From NCBI GenBank assembly GCA_947380835.1, contig CANCSL010000026.1:1-16313 (forward strand): 16,313 nucleotides of DNA. Reading direction: 5' to 3'. Both the position numbers and the translations under genes were made by a program. The stretch comes from Actinomycetota bacterium (lineage in GTDB: Bacteria; Actinomycetota; Actinomycetes; Nanopelagicales; Nanopelagicaceae). Below, one piece after another: positions 1 through 6,843 of this stretch (its first letter is position 1; each line of letters starts with the position of its first letter). A model generated the notes under the pieces. The model searched no databases, had not been told where the DNA came from, and saw nothing but the letters and a program-made list of their open reading frames with translations.

Positions 1-438
1 AAAGTCATGATCGAAGTCGGAATCCTCGGCAAAGAGATCGAATGCGCTGTGCTGCAAAGCCACGGGGTGGCACATGCTTCGCCAGTTGGTGAAATTGTTA
101 TTTTGGGCGATCACGAGTTTTATGATTTTGAAGCGAAGTATCTCGATGATTCGACCAGAGTCGATTTTCCGACCGATTTACCACCTGGAATTTCCGAGGA
201 AATACGCGATTCCGCGATCCAGGCATTTAACGCTTTAGGTTGCGAAGGTTTGGCCCGCGTTGATTTCTTTTACTCCAATACCGGCCAGATCATCATTAAC
301 GAAATAAATACCATGCCCGGTTTTACAGCGACTTCGGTCTATCCCAAGTTGTGGGCGCATGCCGGATTGAACTACACCGAACTCATTGGAAAATTACTGG
401 AGGCGGCGCTGACGCGCAGCCGTGACGTGACTCGCTAG
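1..438 (+). CDS. ddl: D-alanine--D-alanine ligase, C-terminal part (5' end outside window)
   Basis: This is the C-terminal part of the ATP-grasp enzyme that joins two D-alanines for the peptidoglycan precursor in the cytoplasm. The reading frame is open from base 1, so the gene begins upstream; an internal ATG at 7 is not the start. Family features seen are GKEIECAVL near the left edge, a DFEAKYLDDST-like segment at about 124-165, and the metal-binding NEINTMPGFT at 298-327, whose Glu and Asn are the expected Mg2+ ligands. The C-terminal helix after the YPKLW stretch is typical of Ddl, and the frame ends at TAG 436-438. It is convergent with the next gene, only 7 bases away. Identification is firm; only completeness is unknown. 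Confidence 0.95.
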   Translation, partial: KVMIEVGILGKEIECAVLQSHGVAHASPVGEIVILGDHEFYDFEAKYLDDSTRVDFPTDLPPGISEEIRDSAIQAFNALGCEGLARVDFFYSNTGQIIINEINTMPGFTATSVYPKLWAHAGLNYTELIGKLLEAALTRSRDVTR

Positions 439-445
439 AACGAAT

Positions 446-682
446 TTAGTAGCTGGTGACTGGGCAGGTCAGAGTGCGAGTAATTCCAGGAACAACCTGC
501 ACCTTGGACAAAATGACGCGACCAAAATCTTCCATGCTGGGAGCTTCGGCGCGCATGATGACGTCGTAAGGGCCCGTAACGCCTTCGGCAAGAGTTACGC
601 CAGAGATCGCAGATACTGCCTTCGCAACGCTTGATGCCTTGCCAACTTCAGTTTGAATGAGGATGTATGCCTGAACTGACAT
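446..682 (-). CDS. Stand-alone Lrp/AsnC ligand-binding (RAM) domain protein
   Basis: This 78-residue protein consists only of the effector-binding beta-alpha-beta-beta-alpha-beta domain of Lrp/AsnC regulators; there is no room for a helix-turn-helix. Typical features are an N-terminal strand (AYILIQTEVG), a conserved GPYDVI turn around residues 37-42, and a C-terminal PGITRTLT strand near residues 65-72. Such proteins oligomerise and bind amino acids or other small ligands, but the role of this actinobacterial stand-alone version is not established. The ATG at 680-682 is preceded by a good ribosome-binding site (AAAGGAG, complement of 689-695). It is transcribed away from thiL and converges on ddl. 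The family call is confident; the ligand and function cannot be read from the sequence. Confidence 0.85.
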   Translation of the reverse strand: MSVQAYILIQTEVGKASSVAKAVSAISGVTLAEGVTGPYDVIMRAEAPSMEDFGRVILSKVQVVPGITRTLTCPVTSY

Positions 683-847
683 CTTGAACTCCTTTAAAGT
701 TTTCTTATTGGCCCGGCAGATCGTGCCCCAGGTTCCAACAATGGCCTCCGCTGCGCTGCGGCTGAGTAGGCTTCTAGGCTACCGCCTCGGGCAAAGATTA
801 GGGAACGAGTATTTTGGCCACTTCATCACAGGAAAGGAGCGCGCGGG

Positions 848-1780
848 ATGGCAAGTGAAGCCGAACTTATCGCCGCTCTCTCCACCATTTTTTCTCGGCG
901 CTCTGGCCCCGGAATCGAGGTTGGAATTGGGGACGATGGCGCAGTTCTTCTTCCGCCGAACGCCAAACAGATCGCGGTAGCAGATATGGCTGTGGAAGGC
1001 GTTCACTTTCGCCGGAACTGGAGCTCTCTAGCCCAGATCGGCGGGAAAATAACCGCGGCCAATTTGGCCGATATTTTTGCCATGGGGGCCGAGCCAACCT
1101 ATTTATTAGTGACTGCTGGATTGCCTCAGGATTTTTCAGTTGCGGAAATAATTGAACTCGCAGAAGGAATTCAGAACGAAGCCGACCTGGTCGGGGCGCA
1201 GGTGGTTGGCGGAGACTTATCGGCATCCCCATCGATCGTGCTCTCCATTACTGCCTTAGGGCAATCGAGCCAACCGATTTTAAGATCAGGGGCCAGAGAT
1301 GGGGACGCCGTGTTCGTCTCTGCTCTGCCGGGCTGGTCTGCAGCTGGCCTTGCTTGTTTAACTTCTGGCGCATCTCATGCAAAAGCTGTGGCGGCACATC
1401 TCAAGCCCACAGTTGACTATGCACTCGCCCGCCAACTTGCCGTGGCCGGGATCAATTCCCTCTGTGACATCAGCGATGGCCTAATTTCTGAAACCCACCA
1501 TTTATCCGATGCATCGCAGGTGAGATTTGTACTCGAGCCCGACTTACTTGCCGCCAGCCCCGATTTTGCCGAACTTTCGGCGATAGCGACCTCGCTGGGA
1601 ATCGACGTGTGGCGCTGGATTTGTGGCGGCGGTGAAGATCATCTCTTCTTAGGAACAACATCAGATCCATCATCCTTGCCCAGTGGCGCCATGGTTATTG
1701 GCCGTGTGGTTTCAGGCAGGGGAGTAGAACTTGTTGGAAAATCTGATTTTGAAAAAGTGGGCTTCAGCCACTTTCAGTAA
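848..1780 (+). CDS. thiL: Thiamine-monophosphate kinase
   Basis: ThiL phosphorylates thiamine monophosphate with ATP to give the cofactor thiamine diphosphate. The 310-residue product has the normal family length. Seen in order are the N-terminal GIGDDGA motif (residues 26-32), the DMAVEGVHF motif that binds metal and nucleotide (46-54), the MGAEPTYLLVTAGLP segment, VVGGDLS, the SDISDGL motif and GGEDHLFL in the C-terminal half, ending in the usual short GF-x-HF-like tail. The start ATG is supported by GGAAAGGAG at 831-839. Upstream, 683-847 separates it from the divergent Lrp-domain gene and must hold promoters for both, though I see no convincing -35/-10 pair. It converges with rpmB with 7 bases between the stops. 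Confidence 0.96.
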   Translation: MASEAELIAALSTIFSRRSGPGIEVGIGDDGAVLLPPNAKQIAVADMAVEGVHFRRNWSSLAQIGGKITAANLADIFAMGAEPTYLLVTAGLPQDFSVAEIIELAEGIQNEADLVGAQVVGGDLSASPSIVLSITALGQSSQPILRSGARDGDAVFVSALPGWSAAGLACLTSGASHAKAVAAHLKPTVDYALARQLAVAGINSLCDISDGLISETHHLSDASQVRFVLEPDLLAASPDFAELSAIATSLGIDVWRWICGGGEDHLFLGTTSDPSSLPSGAMVIGRVVSGRGVELVGKSDFEKVGFSHFQ

Positions 1781-1787
1781 AGAAAAG

Positions 1788-1973
1788 TTAGCGAGTGACC
1801 TTTCCGGCCTTAAGGCAGGAAGAGCAGACATTTTGACGCTTTGGTGTACCAGCTACGAGGGTACGAACTCGCTGAATATTTGGATTCCAGCGGCGACGTG
1901 TCTTACGCATTGAGTGGGAGACGTTATTGCCGAAGCTAGGTCCCTTGCCGCAGATATCGCAGTTTGAAGCCAC
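1788..1973 (-). CDS. rpmB: 50S ribosomal protein L28 (zinc-ribbon form)
   Basis: This is a 61-residue structural protein of the large ribosomal subunit. It carries two CxxC pairs (C5/C8 and C50/C53), the zinc-binding C+ form, plus the basic RKTRRRWNPN core (residues 23-31) that marks L28. The start is GTG (complement of 1971-1973), chosen because the next residues ASNCDICG match the family and AGGGAG (complement of 1981-1986) lies 7 bases upstream. It is divergent from recG. In many actinobacteria a zinc-free paralogue is controlled by Zur; this copy keeps its cysteines and so is likely the housekeeping form. A 7-bp inverted repeat lies just upstream in its leader. Confidence 0.96.
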   Translation of the reverse strand: MASNCDICGKGPSFGNNVSHSMRKTRRRWNPNIQRVRTLVAGTPKRQNVCSSCLKAGKVTR

Positions 1974-1992
1974 GGTTGAACTCCCTAAAAGT

Positions 1993-2008
1993 TAGAAATG
2001 GATTTCTA
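1993..2008. promoter_or_regulatory. Perfect 7-bp inverted repeat in the rpmB leader (possible operator)
   Basis: TAGAAAT and ATTTCTA are separated by two bases, giving a 16-bp dyad. It lies 7 bases upstream of the rpmB Shine-Dalgarno sequence (read on the minus strand). The size and AT-rich arms look like a dimeric repressor site, and the AAAT-ATTT core is loosely reminiscent of Zur boxes, but the match to any known consensus is weak. Function is inferred from position and symmetry only. Confidence 0.3.
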
Positions 2009-2132
2009 GAACTGGCGAAGATTACCGCTTCGCAGTGTAAAAAGGCTAATCCAGATTGCCGTCTGGCGCCGACTGAGCGCGACCCGCGCATTTGAGCGTA
2101 AAAAGAGCTCGCTAAAGCGGGAAGATAGCCTC

Positions 2133-4346
2133 ATGGCCAATCTGGAGACCAAGCTCAAGGCAGTTGTGGGGGACCGTACGGCCGCCGCGTTGGCCGCAGG
2201 CTTTGGCATGGAAACGGTCGAGGATCTCCTGCGTCATTACCCGCGGAGATACGTCGTGCGGGGCGAACTCTCCGATATCTCGGCCTTGCTCGAGGGCGAT
2301 GAGGTCACCGTATTAGCCGAAATCGATGCCGTCGGAGTCAGGCGAGTCAACGGTCGAAATTTGCTTGAGGTAACGGTCACCGACGGCACCTCCAAACTTT
2401 CGTTGACCTTTTTCAACCAGGCATGGCGCCAGAAGGAATTAAGCCCTGGGCGCACGGGGCTCTTTGCCGGGAAGATCGGCGTCTTCAAAGGCAAGCGCCA
2501 GTTAACCCACCCTGATTACCAGATGGTTCCAGATGGCGATGATGTCGATGCCGCTATTGCCGATTTCGCTGGAAAATATTTGCCGGTTTATCCGGCAACA
2601 TCAAAATTGCCTTCTTGGAAAATTAGCCAATGCGTCGCACTCGCTTTGGAGTCTCTCGATGATGTCGATGAATATCTCCCTCAGGAAATTATCACAAGCA
2701 ATAAATTTCCCACAAAAATGCAAGCACTTCGGTACATACATCAACCAGAAGATCTTGATCAGGTTGCGCTCGCGCACGAACGGCTGACCTTCGATGAAGC
2801 GCTGCTTTTGCAAACAATCTTGGTTCAGCGTCGAGCAGAAATCGGTGCGCTTTCTGCGATTCCTCGCCAGATATCTCAATCTGGAATTGTTGCCGAATTC
2901 GAATCTCAATTGCCTTTTACTTACACGCAAGGACAACGCAATGTTGCCGCGGAAATTGAAGAAGATATGAAGCGACCACATCCGATGCATCGATTACTTC
3001 AAGGTGAAGTTGGCTCGGGCAAGACGGTTTTGGCACTGAGGGCGATGTTGACTGTTATTGAATCCGGTGGCCAGGCTGCGCTGCTTGCTCCCACAGAAGT
3101 TTTGGCCCAACAGCACCTAAAAACTATTGGAAAGATTCTTGGGCCGTTAGCACTTGCGGGAACATTGCTGGGCAATGGCAAGGGAACGCAATTGACGTTG
3201 CTCACGGGTTCACTCAACGCAGCAGCCAAGCGGGAAGCGTTGGCCATGATCTCCTCGGGTGAAGCCGGGATTGTCATTGGTACGCATGCACTACTGAGCG
3301 AAGGCGTTGAGTTTCACGATTTAGCTCTCGTTGTCATTGATGAGCAACACCGGTTTGGCGTTGAACAGCGCGACGCCTTGCGAAGTAAAGCAAAAATGCC
3401 GCCTCATCTCCTCGTTATGACAGCAACGCCGATTCCGCGAACGGTGGCAATGACAATTTTCGGAGATCTTGATATATCGACTTTACGCGAACTGCCCTCT
3501 GGTCGCAGCCCCATCCAAACTCATGTCGTTTCACTTGTTCAAAAACCAAAGTATCTCGAGAGAGCATGGCAGCGAGTTCGGGAAGAAGTGGATGCTGGGC
3601 ACCAGGTGTACGTGGTTGCTCCTCGTATTTTCGGCGACGCGGAAGAAACTCCTAGCAACATCAATGAACGAGATCGCGCCATGGCCAAATTGATGGGCGA
3701 GAATCTTGATGATGAAGAGTTAGAAGGTTCGGCCGGAATGAGTGCAGTTGACGTTCTTGCTCCAGAACTCGCTACGGGTCCGCTTAAAGGCATCAAACTT
3801 GCCGTCCTTCACGGAAAACTTTCGGCGTTAGATAAAGAAGAAACGATGGCTGCCTTTGCCAAGAATGAAATCTCAGTTCTTGTCGCGACCACTGTCATTG
3901 AGGTTGGAGTTGATGTGCCCAACGCCTCGATGATGATCATCATGGACGCGGATCGCTTTGGCGTATCTCAATTGCATCAATTGCGTGGACGTGTTGGCCG
4001 AGGCGGGGTCGCCGGACTCTGCTTGCTGGTGAGTAAGGCCGAACCAGATTCGTTGGCAATGGAACGACTCACCGCAGTTTCCAGTACTCTCGATGGATTC
4101 GAACTCTCGCGAATTGACCTGGATCAACGACGCGAAGGAGATGTCCTCGGAAAAGCCCAATCCGGAACCCGATCTCATCTACGTCTGCTTCGCGTGCTTC
4201 GCGATGAACCAGTCATCGAAAAGGCGCGCTCAGCAGCCCTGACATTAATTGCCCAAGATGCAACGCTCCAGACTTGGCCGCACCTAGCTCACGCCGTTGA
4301 AATTCTTCGCAAAGAAGAGAGCTCGCAATTCGTCGATAAAGGCTAG
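2133..4346 (+). CDS. recG: ATP-dependent DNA helicase RecG
   Basis: RecG is a superfamily 2 translocase that remodels stalled replication forks and branch-migrates Holliday junctions. The 737-residue product is full length. The N-terminal third holds the wedge/OB-fold region (around VTVLAEIDAV...LEVTVTDGTSKLSLTFFNQ). Motif I is GEVGSGKT at residues 291-298, motif II is DEQH at 403-406 (the RecG/Mfd form, followed by RFGVEQRD), motif III is TATPIPRTVAMTIFGDLD, and motif VI is QLRGRVGRGG from residue 616. The C-terminal domain retains the RREGDVLGKAQSG segment. ATG 2133 is the only sensible start; its ribosome site (GGAAGA) is weak. recG is divergent from rpmB and leads the plus-strand cluster; the DAK2-domain gene that often precedes it is absent. 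Confidence 0.98.
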   Translation: MANLETKLKAVVGDRTAAALAAGFGMETVEDLLRHYPRRYVVRGELSDISALLEGDEVTVLAEIDAVGVRRVNGRNLLEVTVTDGTSKLSLTFFNQAWRQKELSPGRTGLFAGKIGVFKGKRQLTHPDYQMVPDGDDVDAAIADFAGKYLPVYPATSKLPSWKISQCVALALESLDDVDEYLPQEIITSNKFPTKMQALRYIHQPEDLDQVALAHERLTFDEALLLQTILVQRRAEIGALSAIPRQISQSGIVAEFESQLPFTYTQGQRNVAAEIEEDMKRPHPMHRLLQGEVGSGKTVLALRAMLTVIESGGQAALLAPTEVLAQQHLKTIGKILGPLALAGTLLGNGKGTQLTLLTGSLNAAAKREALAMISSGEAGIVIGTHALLSEGVEFHDLALVVIDEQHRFGVEQRDALRSKAKMPPHLLVMTATPIPRTVAMTIFGDLDISTLRELPSGRSPIQTHVVSLVQKPKYLERAWQRVREEVDAGHQVYVVAPRIFGDAEETPSNINERDRAMAKLMGENLDDEELEGSAGMSAVDVLAPELATGPLKGIKLAVLHGKLSALDKEETMAAFAKNEISVLVATTVIEVGVDVPNASMMIIMDADRFGVSQLHQLRGRVGRGGVAGLCLLVSKAEPDSLAMERLTAVSSTLDGFELSRIDLDQRREGDVLGKAQSGTRSHLRLLRVLRDEPVIEKARSAALTLIAQDATLQTWPHLAHAVEILRKEESSQFVDKG

Positions 4347-4377
4347 ATTTTCATTACAAACTACGAGGGGTCCTAAC

Positions 4378-4953
4378 ATGAGAGTTATAGCAGGAGCGTT
4401 CAAAGGTAAAACTTTGGTATCTCCGCCAGAGCGAACTCGCCCTACTTCAGATCGGGCCAGAGAAGGTTTGTTTTCTTCTCTTGAATCTGCCTTCGGAAGC
4501 ATCGAAGGACTTAACTTCTTAGATCTCTTTTCTGGATCTGGCGCTGTCGGCATAGAGGCCTTCTCGCGCGGTGCTTCGTTGGTTCATTCCGTGGAGAAAG
4601 ATCTCATTGCCTGGGAAACGGTCACCAAAAATTTCGCATTGCTTAAAGGTGCAGAGCGGAATTATCACGTTTACAAAATGAGCGCTCTTTCATTTCTGGA
4701 GATGAGCCAAGGCATCGCTTATGACATTATTTTCATGGACCCGCCCTACGACGTCTCCAATGAAGTAATTGAAAAGATGCTGTCAGATATCGCTCTCAAC
4801 AAGTTTCTGAATAAGAATGGAATGATTGCGATTGAACGTGCTGCCAAGGCCAATCCATTCACGTGGCCCCAGCCATTTGCTCTAGAGAAAATTCGTTCCT
4901 ACGGGCAGGGGAGTATCTTCTACGGAGGCTATTCTGCTAGCGTTTTGCCGTGA
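4378..4953 (+). CDS. rsmD: 16S rRNA (guanine(966)-N2)-methyltransferase
   Basis: RsmD is an SAM-dependent methyltransferase that modifies G966 (E. coli numbering) of 16S rRNA during 30S assembly. The 191-residue product has the N-terminal MRVIAGAFKGK and RPTSDRAREGLFSSL segments typical of the family, the SAM-binding DLFSGSGAVGIEA (49-61), the acidic EKD that contacts SAM ribose (about 73-75), and the catalytic DPPYD (121-125). A longer open frame starts at 4297 inside recG, but ATG 4378 is chosen because family proteins begin at MRVIAG and GAGGGG precedes it. The stop overlaps the coaD start by four bases (GTGA), implying translational coupling. The rsmD-coaD pair is widespread in bacteria. 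Confidence 0.96.
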   Translation: MRVIAGAFKGKTLVSPPERTRPTSDRAREGLFSSLESAFGSIEGLNFLDLFSGSGAVGIEAFSRGASLVHSVEKDLIAWETVTKNFALLKGAERNYHVYKMSALSFLEMSQGIAYDIIFMDPPYDVSNEVIEKMLSDIALNKFLNKNGMIAIERAAKANPFTWPQPFALEKIRSYGQGSIFYGGYSASVLP

Positions 4954-5438
4954 GAAGAGTTGTGTGTCCAGGATCTTTCGATCCTATTACTTTCGGCCAT
5001 CTGGACATCATCGAACGTGCCAGTTCCTTGTTCGACGAAGTCGTGGTCGCGGTTCTTGTAAATAAGACCAAGAAGTCGCTCTTCACTGTTGACGAACGCA
5101 TTTCCATGATTCGGGAAGTGACCACTAAATATCCCAATGTGGTCGTAGATTCCTGGTCAGGCTTGTTAGTTGATTATTGCAAGAAGAACTCAATTCCAAT
5201 CATTGTCAAGGGATTGCGCGCGGTAACCGATTTTGATTACGAACTCCAAATGTCCCAAATTAATTTGCAACTTCAAGGAGTCGAAACCCTTTTCATGTCG
5301 ACAGCCCCAGCGCACTCTTTCCTTTCTTCGTCTTTAGTTAAAGAAGTAGCCAGTTATGGTGGTGATGTTTCAAGTTATGTTCCATCAGTGCTGCTCGAAC
5401 GACTTCAGCAGAGACTGGATCTACAGCAAAATTCATAA
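4950..5438 (+). CDS. coaD: Pantetheine-phosphate adenylyltransferase (PPAT)
   Basis: CoaD transfers AMP from ATP to 4'-phosphopantetheine, the penultimate step of coenzyme A synthesis. At 162 residues it is the usual length. The nucleotidyltransferase signature is complete: PGSFDPITFGH (residues 7-17, with T14 and H17 of the T/HxGH motif), KGLR (88-91), and the C-terminal SFLSSSLVKEVA segment (123-134) corresponding to the ISSS-x-x-R/K-E motif. The start is GTG 4950, overlapping the rsmD stop; no earlier start fits the family. The transcript probably continues into the next gene after a 51-base gap that contains a small inverted repeat. Confidence 0.97.
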   Translation: MRRVVCPGSFDPITFGHLDIIERASSLFDEVVVAVLVNKTKKSLFTVDERISMIREVTTKYPNVVVDSWSGLLVDYCKKNSIPIIVKGLRAVTDFDYELQMSQINLQLQGVETLFMSTAPAHSFLSSSLVKEVASYGGDVSSYVPSVLLERLQQRLDLQQNS

Positions 5439-5445
5439 TGCAGTT

Positions 5446-5468
5446 GAGATTCAAGAATTCTGAATCTC
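5446..5468 (+). repeat. 8-bp inverted repeat between coaD and the SepIVA-like gene
   Basis: GAGATTCA (5446-5453) and TGAATCTC (5461-5468) are perfect complements around a 7-base loop AGAATTC. The element lies just after the coaD stop and 7 bases before the AAAGAGG ribosome site of the downstream gene. There is no T-tract after it, so it is not a standard intrinsic terminator. It could be an mRNA stability or processing hairpin or a dimer-binding site. Its role is unproven. Confidence 0.35.
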
Positions 5469-5489
5469 CTTAAGTAAAGAGGTAAACAA

Positions 5490-5966
5490 ATGGATGCAAT
5501 CGAGAGAGTGCAATCTGCTATCACCATGGTCGAAGAGGCGCGTTCGGTTCCCCTTTCAGCCAGTTGCGTGGTTCATCGAGGCGAACTTCTAGAAATTTTG
5601 GAGCAAGCCCGCCAATCGTTCCCCAGCGATTTCGATCAAGCCGGCCAAATCCTTTTGCAACAAGATCAAATTTTGGAAGAGGCTCGAGTGAGTGCGGACC
5701 AACTCATTGCGTTAGCTCGCGAAGAAGTTGCCCAGATGGTCGAACAAACGGAAATTGTTTCGGCGGCTCACAAAGAAGCGCAACGCATTTTGGATGAGGT
5801 TGAAGCCGAGGCCAAGAAGGAGCGCGAAGAGATCGAGGCATACATCGACTCTCGGCTAGCAACGCTTGAGGTTATTCTTAATAAAACTTTGGAAGTTGTA
5901 AATCGCGGTCGCGATAAATTGGGCGGGCTCGAAGAAAAGCATGCTCTTTCCGAATTGGCCGAATGA
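5490..5966 (+). CDS. Short SepIVA/DivIVA-like coiled-coil cell-division protein
   Basis: This is a 158-residue, highly charged protein, largely alpha-helical and coiled coil from about residue 40 to 130 (repeated E/A/Q/R-rich heptads). Its N-terminus (VEEARSVPLSASCVVHRGELLE, split here only by reading) and C-terminus (AYIDSRLATLEVILNKTL then GRDKLGG) resemble the two ends of mycobacterial SepIVA, a DivIVA-family septation factor whose gene also lies beside a DUF177 gene and rnc. From memory, mycobacterial SepIVA is about 245 residues, so this one has a much shortened central coiled coil. AAAGAGG at 5476-5482 supports ATG 5490. Its TGA overlaps the next start (ATGA). A general ATP-synthase-b-like coiled coil is the alternative reading. 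The family call is good; the function is inferred. Confidence 0.75.
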   Translation: MDAIERVQSAITMVEEARSVPLSASCVVHRGELLEILEQARQSFPSDFDQAGQILLQQDQILEEARVSADQLIALAREEVAQMVEQTEIVSAAHKEAQRILDEVEAEAKKEREEIEAYIDSRLATLEVILNKTLEVVNRGRDKLGGLEEKHALSELAE

Positions 5967-6541
5967 TGGCTTTCAATCCATTCCTTTTTAACACTCATGA
6001 TTTGCCCCGACGTCCGGGTGAGATGCGTGAGTACTTTCTTGAAATAGATGACCACGACCCCATGGGTTTTGATGTCATTTCTATTCCAGATTACGAACCC
6101 ATCGACATCGAGCTCAAACTCGAATCTGTCTCCGATGGAATCTTGGTCTCGGCTTCCATCCAGGCTGAAGCGGTAGGCGAATGCACGCGCTGCCTCGATC
6201 CCGTTGAATTCAGTATTGATGAGAGCTTCCAAGAACTCTTTGAATACGAAGTCGATTACCGCCAGGTGCCCAAAAAGAAGAAGGGCGAGCCTGCCGAAGA
6301 TCCTCTGGATGAAACGGCCGATGAGGTTAAGCAGATGGTGGGGGAGATTATCGATCTCGAGCCCTGCGTTCGCGATGCCATCATCCTCAACTTGCCCATT
6401 AATCCCCTCTGTGACCCCGACTGCCCAGGTCTCTGCCCAGAATGTGGCATTAAGTGGACCCTGCTACCGGAAGATCATGCCCATGCCACCGCCGATATCC
6501 GCTGGGCTGGTTTAGAGGGCTGGAAGAGCCCGGAGGCATAA
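5963..6541 (+). CDS. yceD: YceD family (DUF177) protein, 23S rRNA accumulation factor
   Basis: This 192-residue protein belongs to the DUF177/YceD family, which sits next to rpmF in very many bacteria and in E. coli affects large-subunit rRNA accumulation. Residues 74-77 form the family CTRC motif followed by LDPVEFSIDESFQELF. The C-terminal LNLPINPLC-DPDCPGLCPECG region (about 143-162) contains C150, C154, C158 and C161, a likely zinc site. An acidic/basic linker with a KKKKGEPAEDP stretch lies at about 104-113. Two ATGs in tandem (5963 and 5966) are possible starts; the first gives a 4-base ATGA overlap with the preceding gene. It lies 128 bases before rpmF, as the family context predicts. 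Confidence 0.9.
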   Translation: MMAFNPFLFNTHDLPRRPGEMREYFLEIDDHDPMGFDVISIPDYEPIDIELKLESVSDGILVSASIQAEAVGECTRCLDPVEFSIDESFQELFEYEVDYRQVPKKKKGEPAEDPLDETADEVKQMVGEIIDLEPCVRDAIILNLPINPLCDPDCPGLCPECGIKWTLLPEDHAHATADIRWAGLEGWKSPEA

Positions 6542-6603
6542 TTTTCTACCCCGTTTTGTCTTTAGACCAGGTTTGGGGGATACTTCTCCTCTCGTAAGAC
6601 TTA

Positions 6604-6640
6604 TTCTGACGTGTGTCAGAACCGGTGCCCTAGGGCGCCG
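6604..6640 (+). promoter_or_regulatory. Two adjacent hairpins in the rpmF leader
   Basis: The 128-base gap between DUF177 and rpmF contains two abutting stem-loops. The first pairs TTCTGAC (6604-6610) with GTCAGAA (6615-6621) around GTGT. The second pairs CGGTGCCC (6623-6630) with GGGCGCCG (6633-6640), with one G-T wobble, and must open slightly to form a CTAG tetraloop. The rpmF ribosome site GAAGGGG starts 17 bases downstream. No T-tract follows, so a terminator is unlikely; an autoregulatory or RNase-processing leader is possible. RNase III is encoded immediately downstream. Confidence 0.4.
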
Positions 6641-6669
6641 ATTGGAAAACCCAAGAGAAGGGGTTAATC

Positions 6670-6843
6670 GTGCCAGTTCCAAAGCGAAAGATGTCCCGTT
6701 CTCGCACCCGCCATCGCCGTAGCTCGTGGAAAACCACACCAGCTCCACTAGCGCCATGTGGCCAGTGCCAACAACCAAAGTTGCAACATGCTGCCTGCCC
6801 AACCTGCGGTACATATAACCGTCGACAGGTCCTCGAGGTCTGA
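6670..6843 (+). CDS. rpmF: 50S ribosomal protein L32
   Basis: This 57-residue ribosomal protein starts with GTG, read as MPVPKRKMSRSRTRHRRS, the unmistakable L32 N-terminus. Two CxxC pairs (C30/C33 and C43/C46) form the zinc ribbon, and the tail CGTYNRRQVLEV matches the usual C-G-x-Y-x-G/R-R-x-V ending. GAAGGGG at 6657-6663 lies 6 bases before the start. The gene follows DUF177, the conserved partner, and its end overlaps or abuts the beginning of rnc. The short length and GTG start make it easy to miss. Confidence 0.96.
   Translation: MPVPKRKMSRSRTRHRRSSWKTTPAPLAPCGQCQQPKLQHAACPTCGTYNRRQVLEV

Noticed and set aside
683..847. Possible tRNA or structured RNA in the divergent Lrp-thiL spacer
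   Set aside because: No cloverleaf or T-loop sequence could be found; only a short CCGC/GCGG hairpin and a repeated TAGGCT are present, too weak to call.
684..980. A 98-codon plus-strand open frame in the region before thiL
   Set aside because: It runs into the start of thiL in another frame, has no family features, and the ribosome site at 831-839 fits thiL instead.
2015..2033. GCGAAG/CTTCGC hairpin between rpmB and recG
   Set aside because: No T-tract follows on either strand and it is short; not distinguishable from chance in this spacer.
2538..2670. 13-bp direct repeat GATGATGTCGATG, 120 bases apart
   Set aside because: Both copies are in frame in recG and encode Asp-Asp-Val-Asp in ordinary protein sequence, so coincidence is the simplest reading.
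4297..4377. 27-residue N-terminal extension of rsmD
   Set aside because: It overlaps the end of recG, the family starts at MRVIAG, and a ribosome site precedes ATG 4378.
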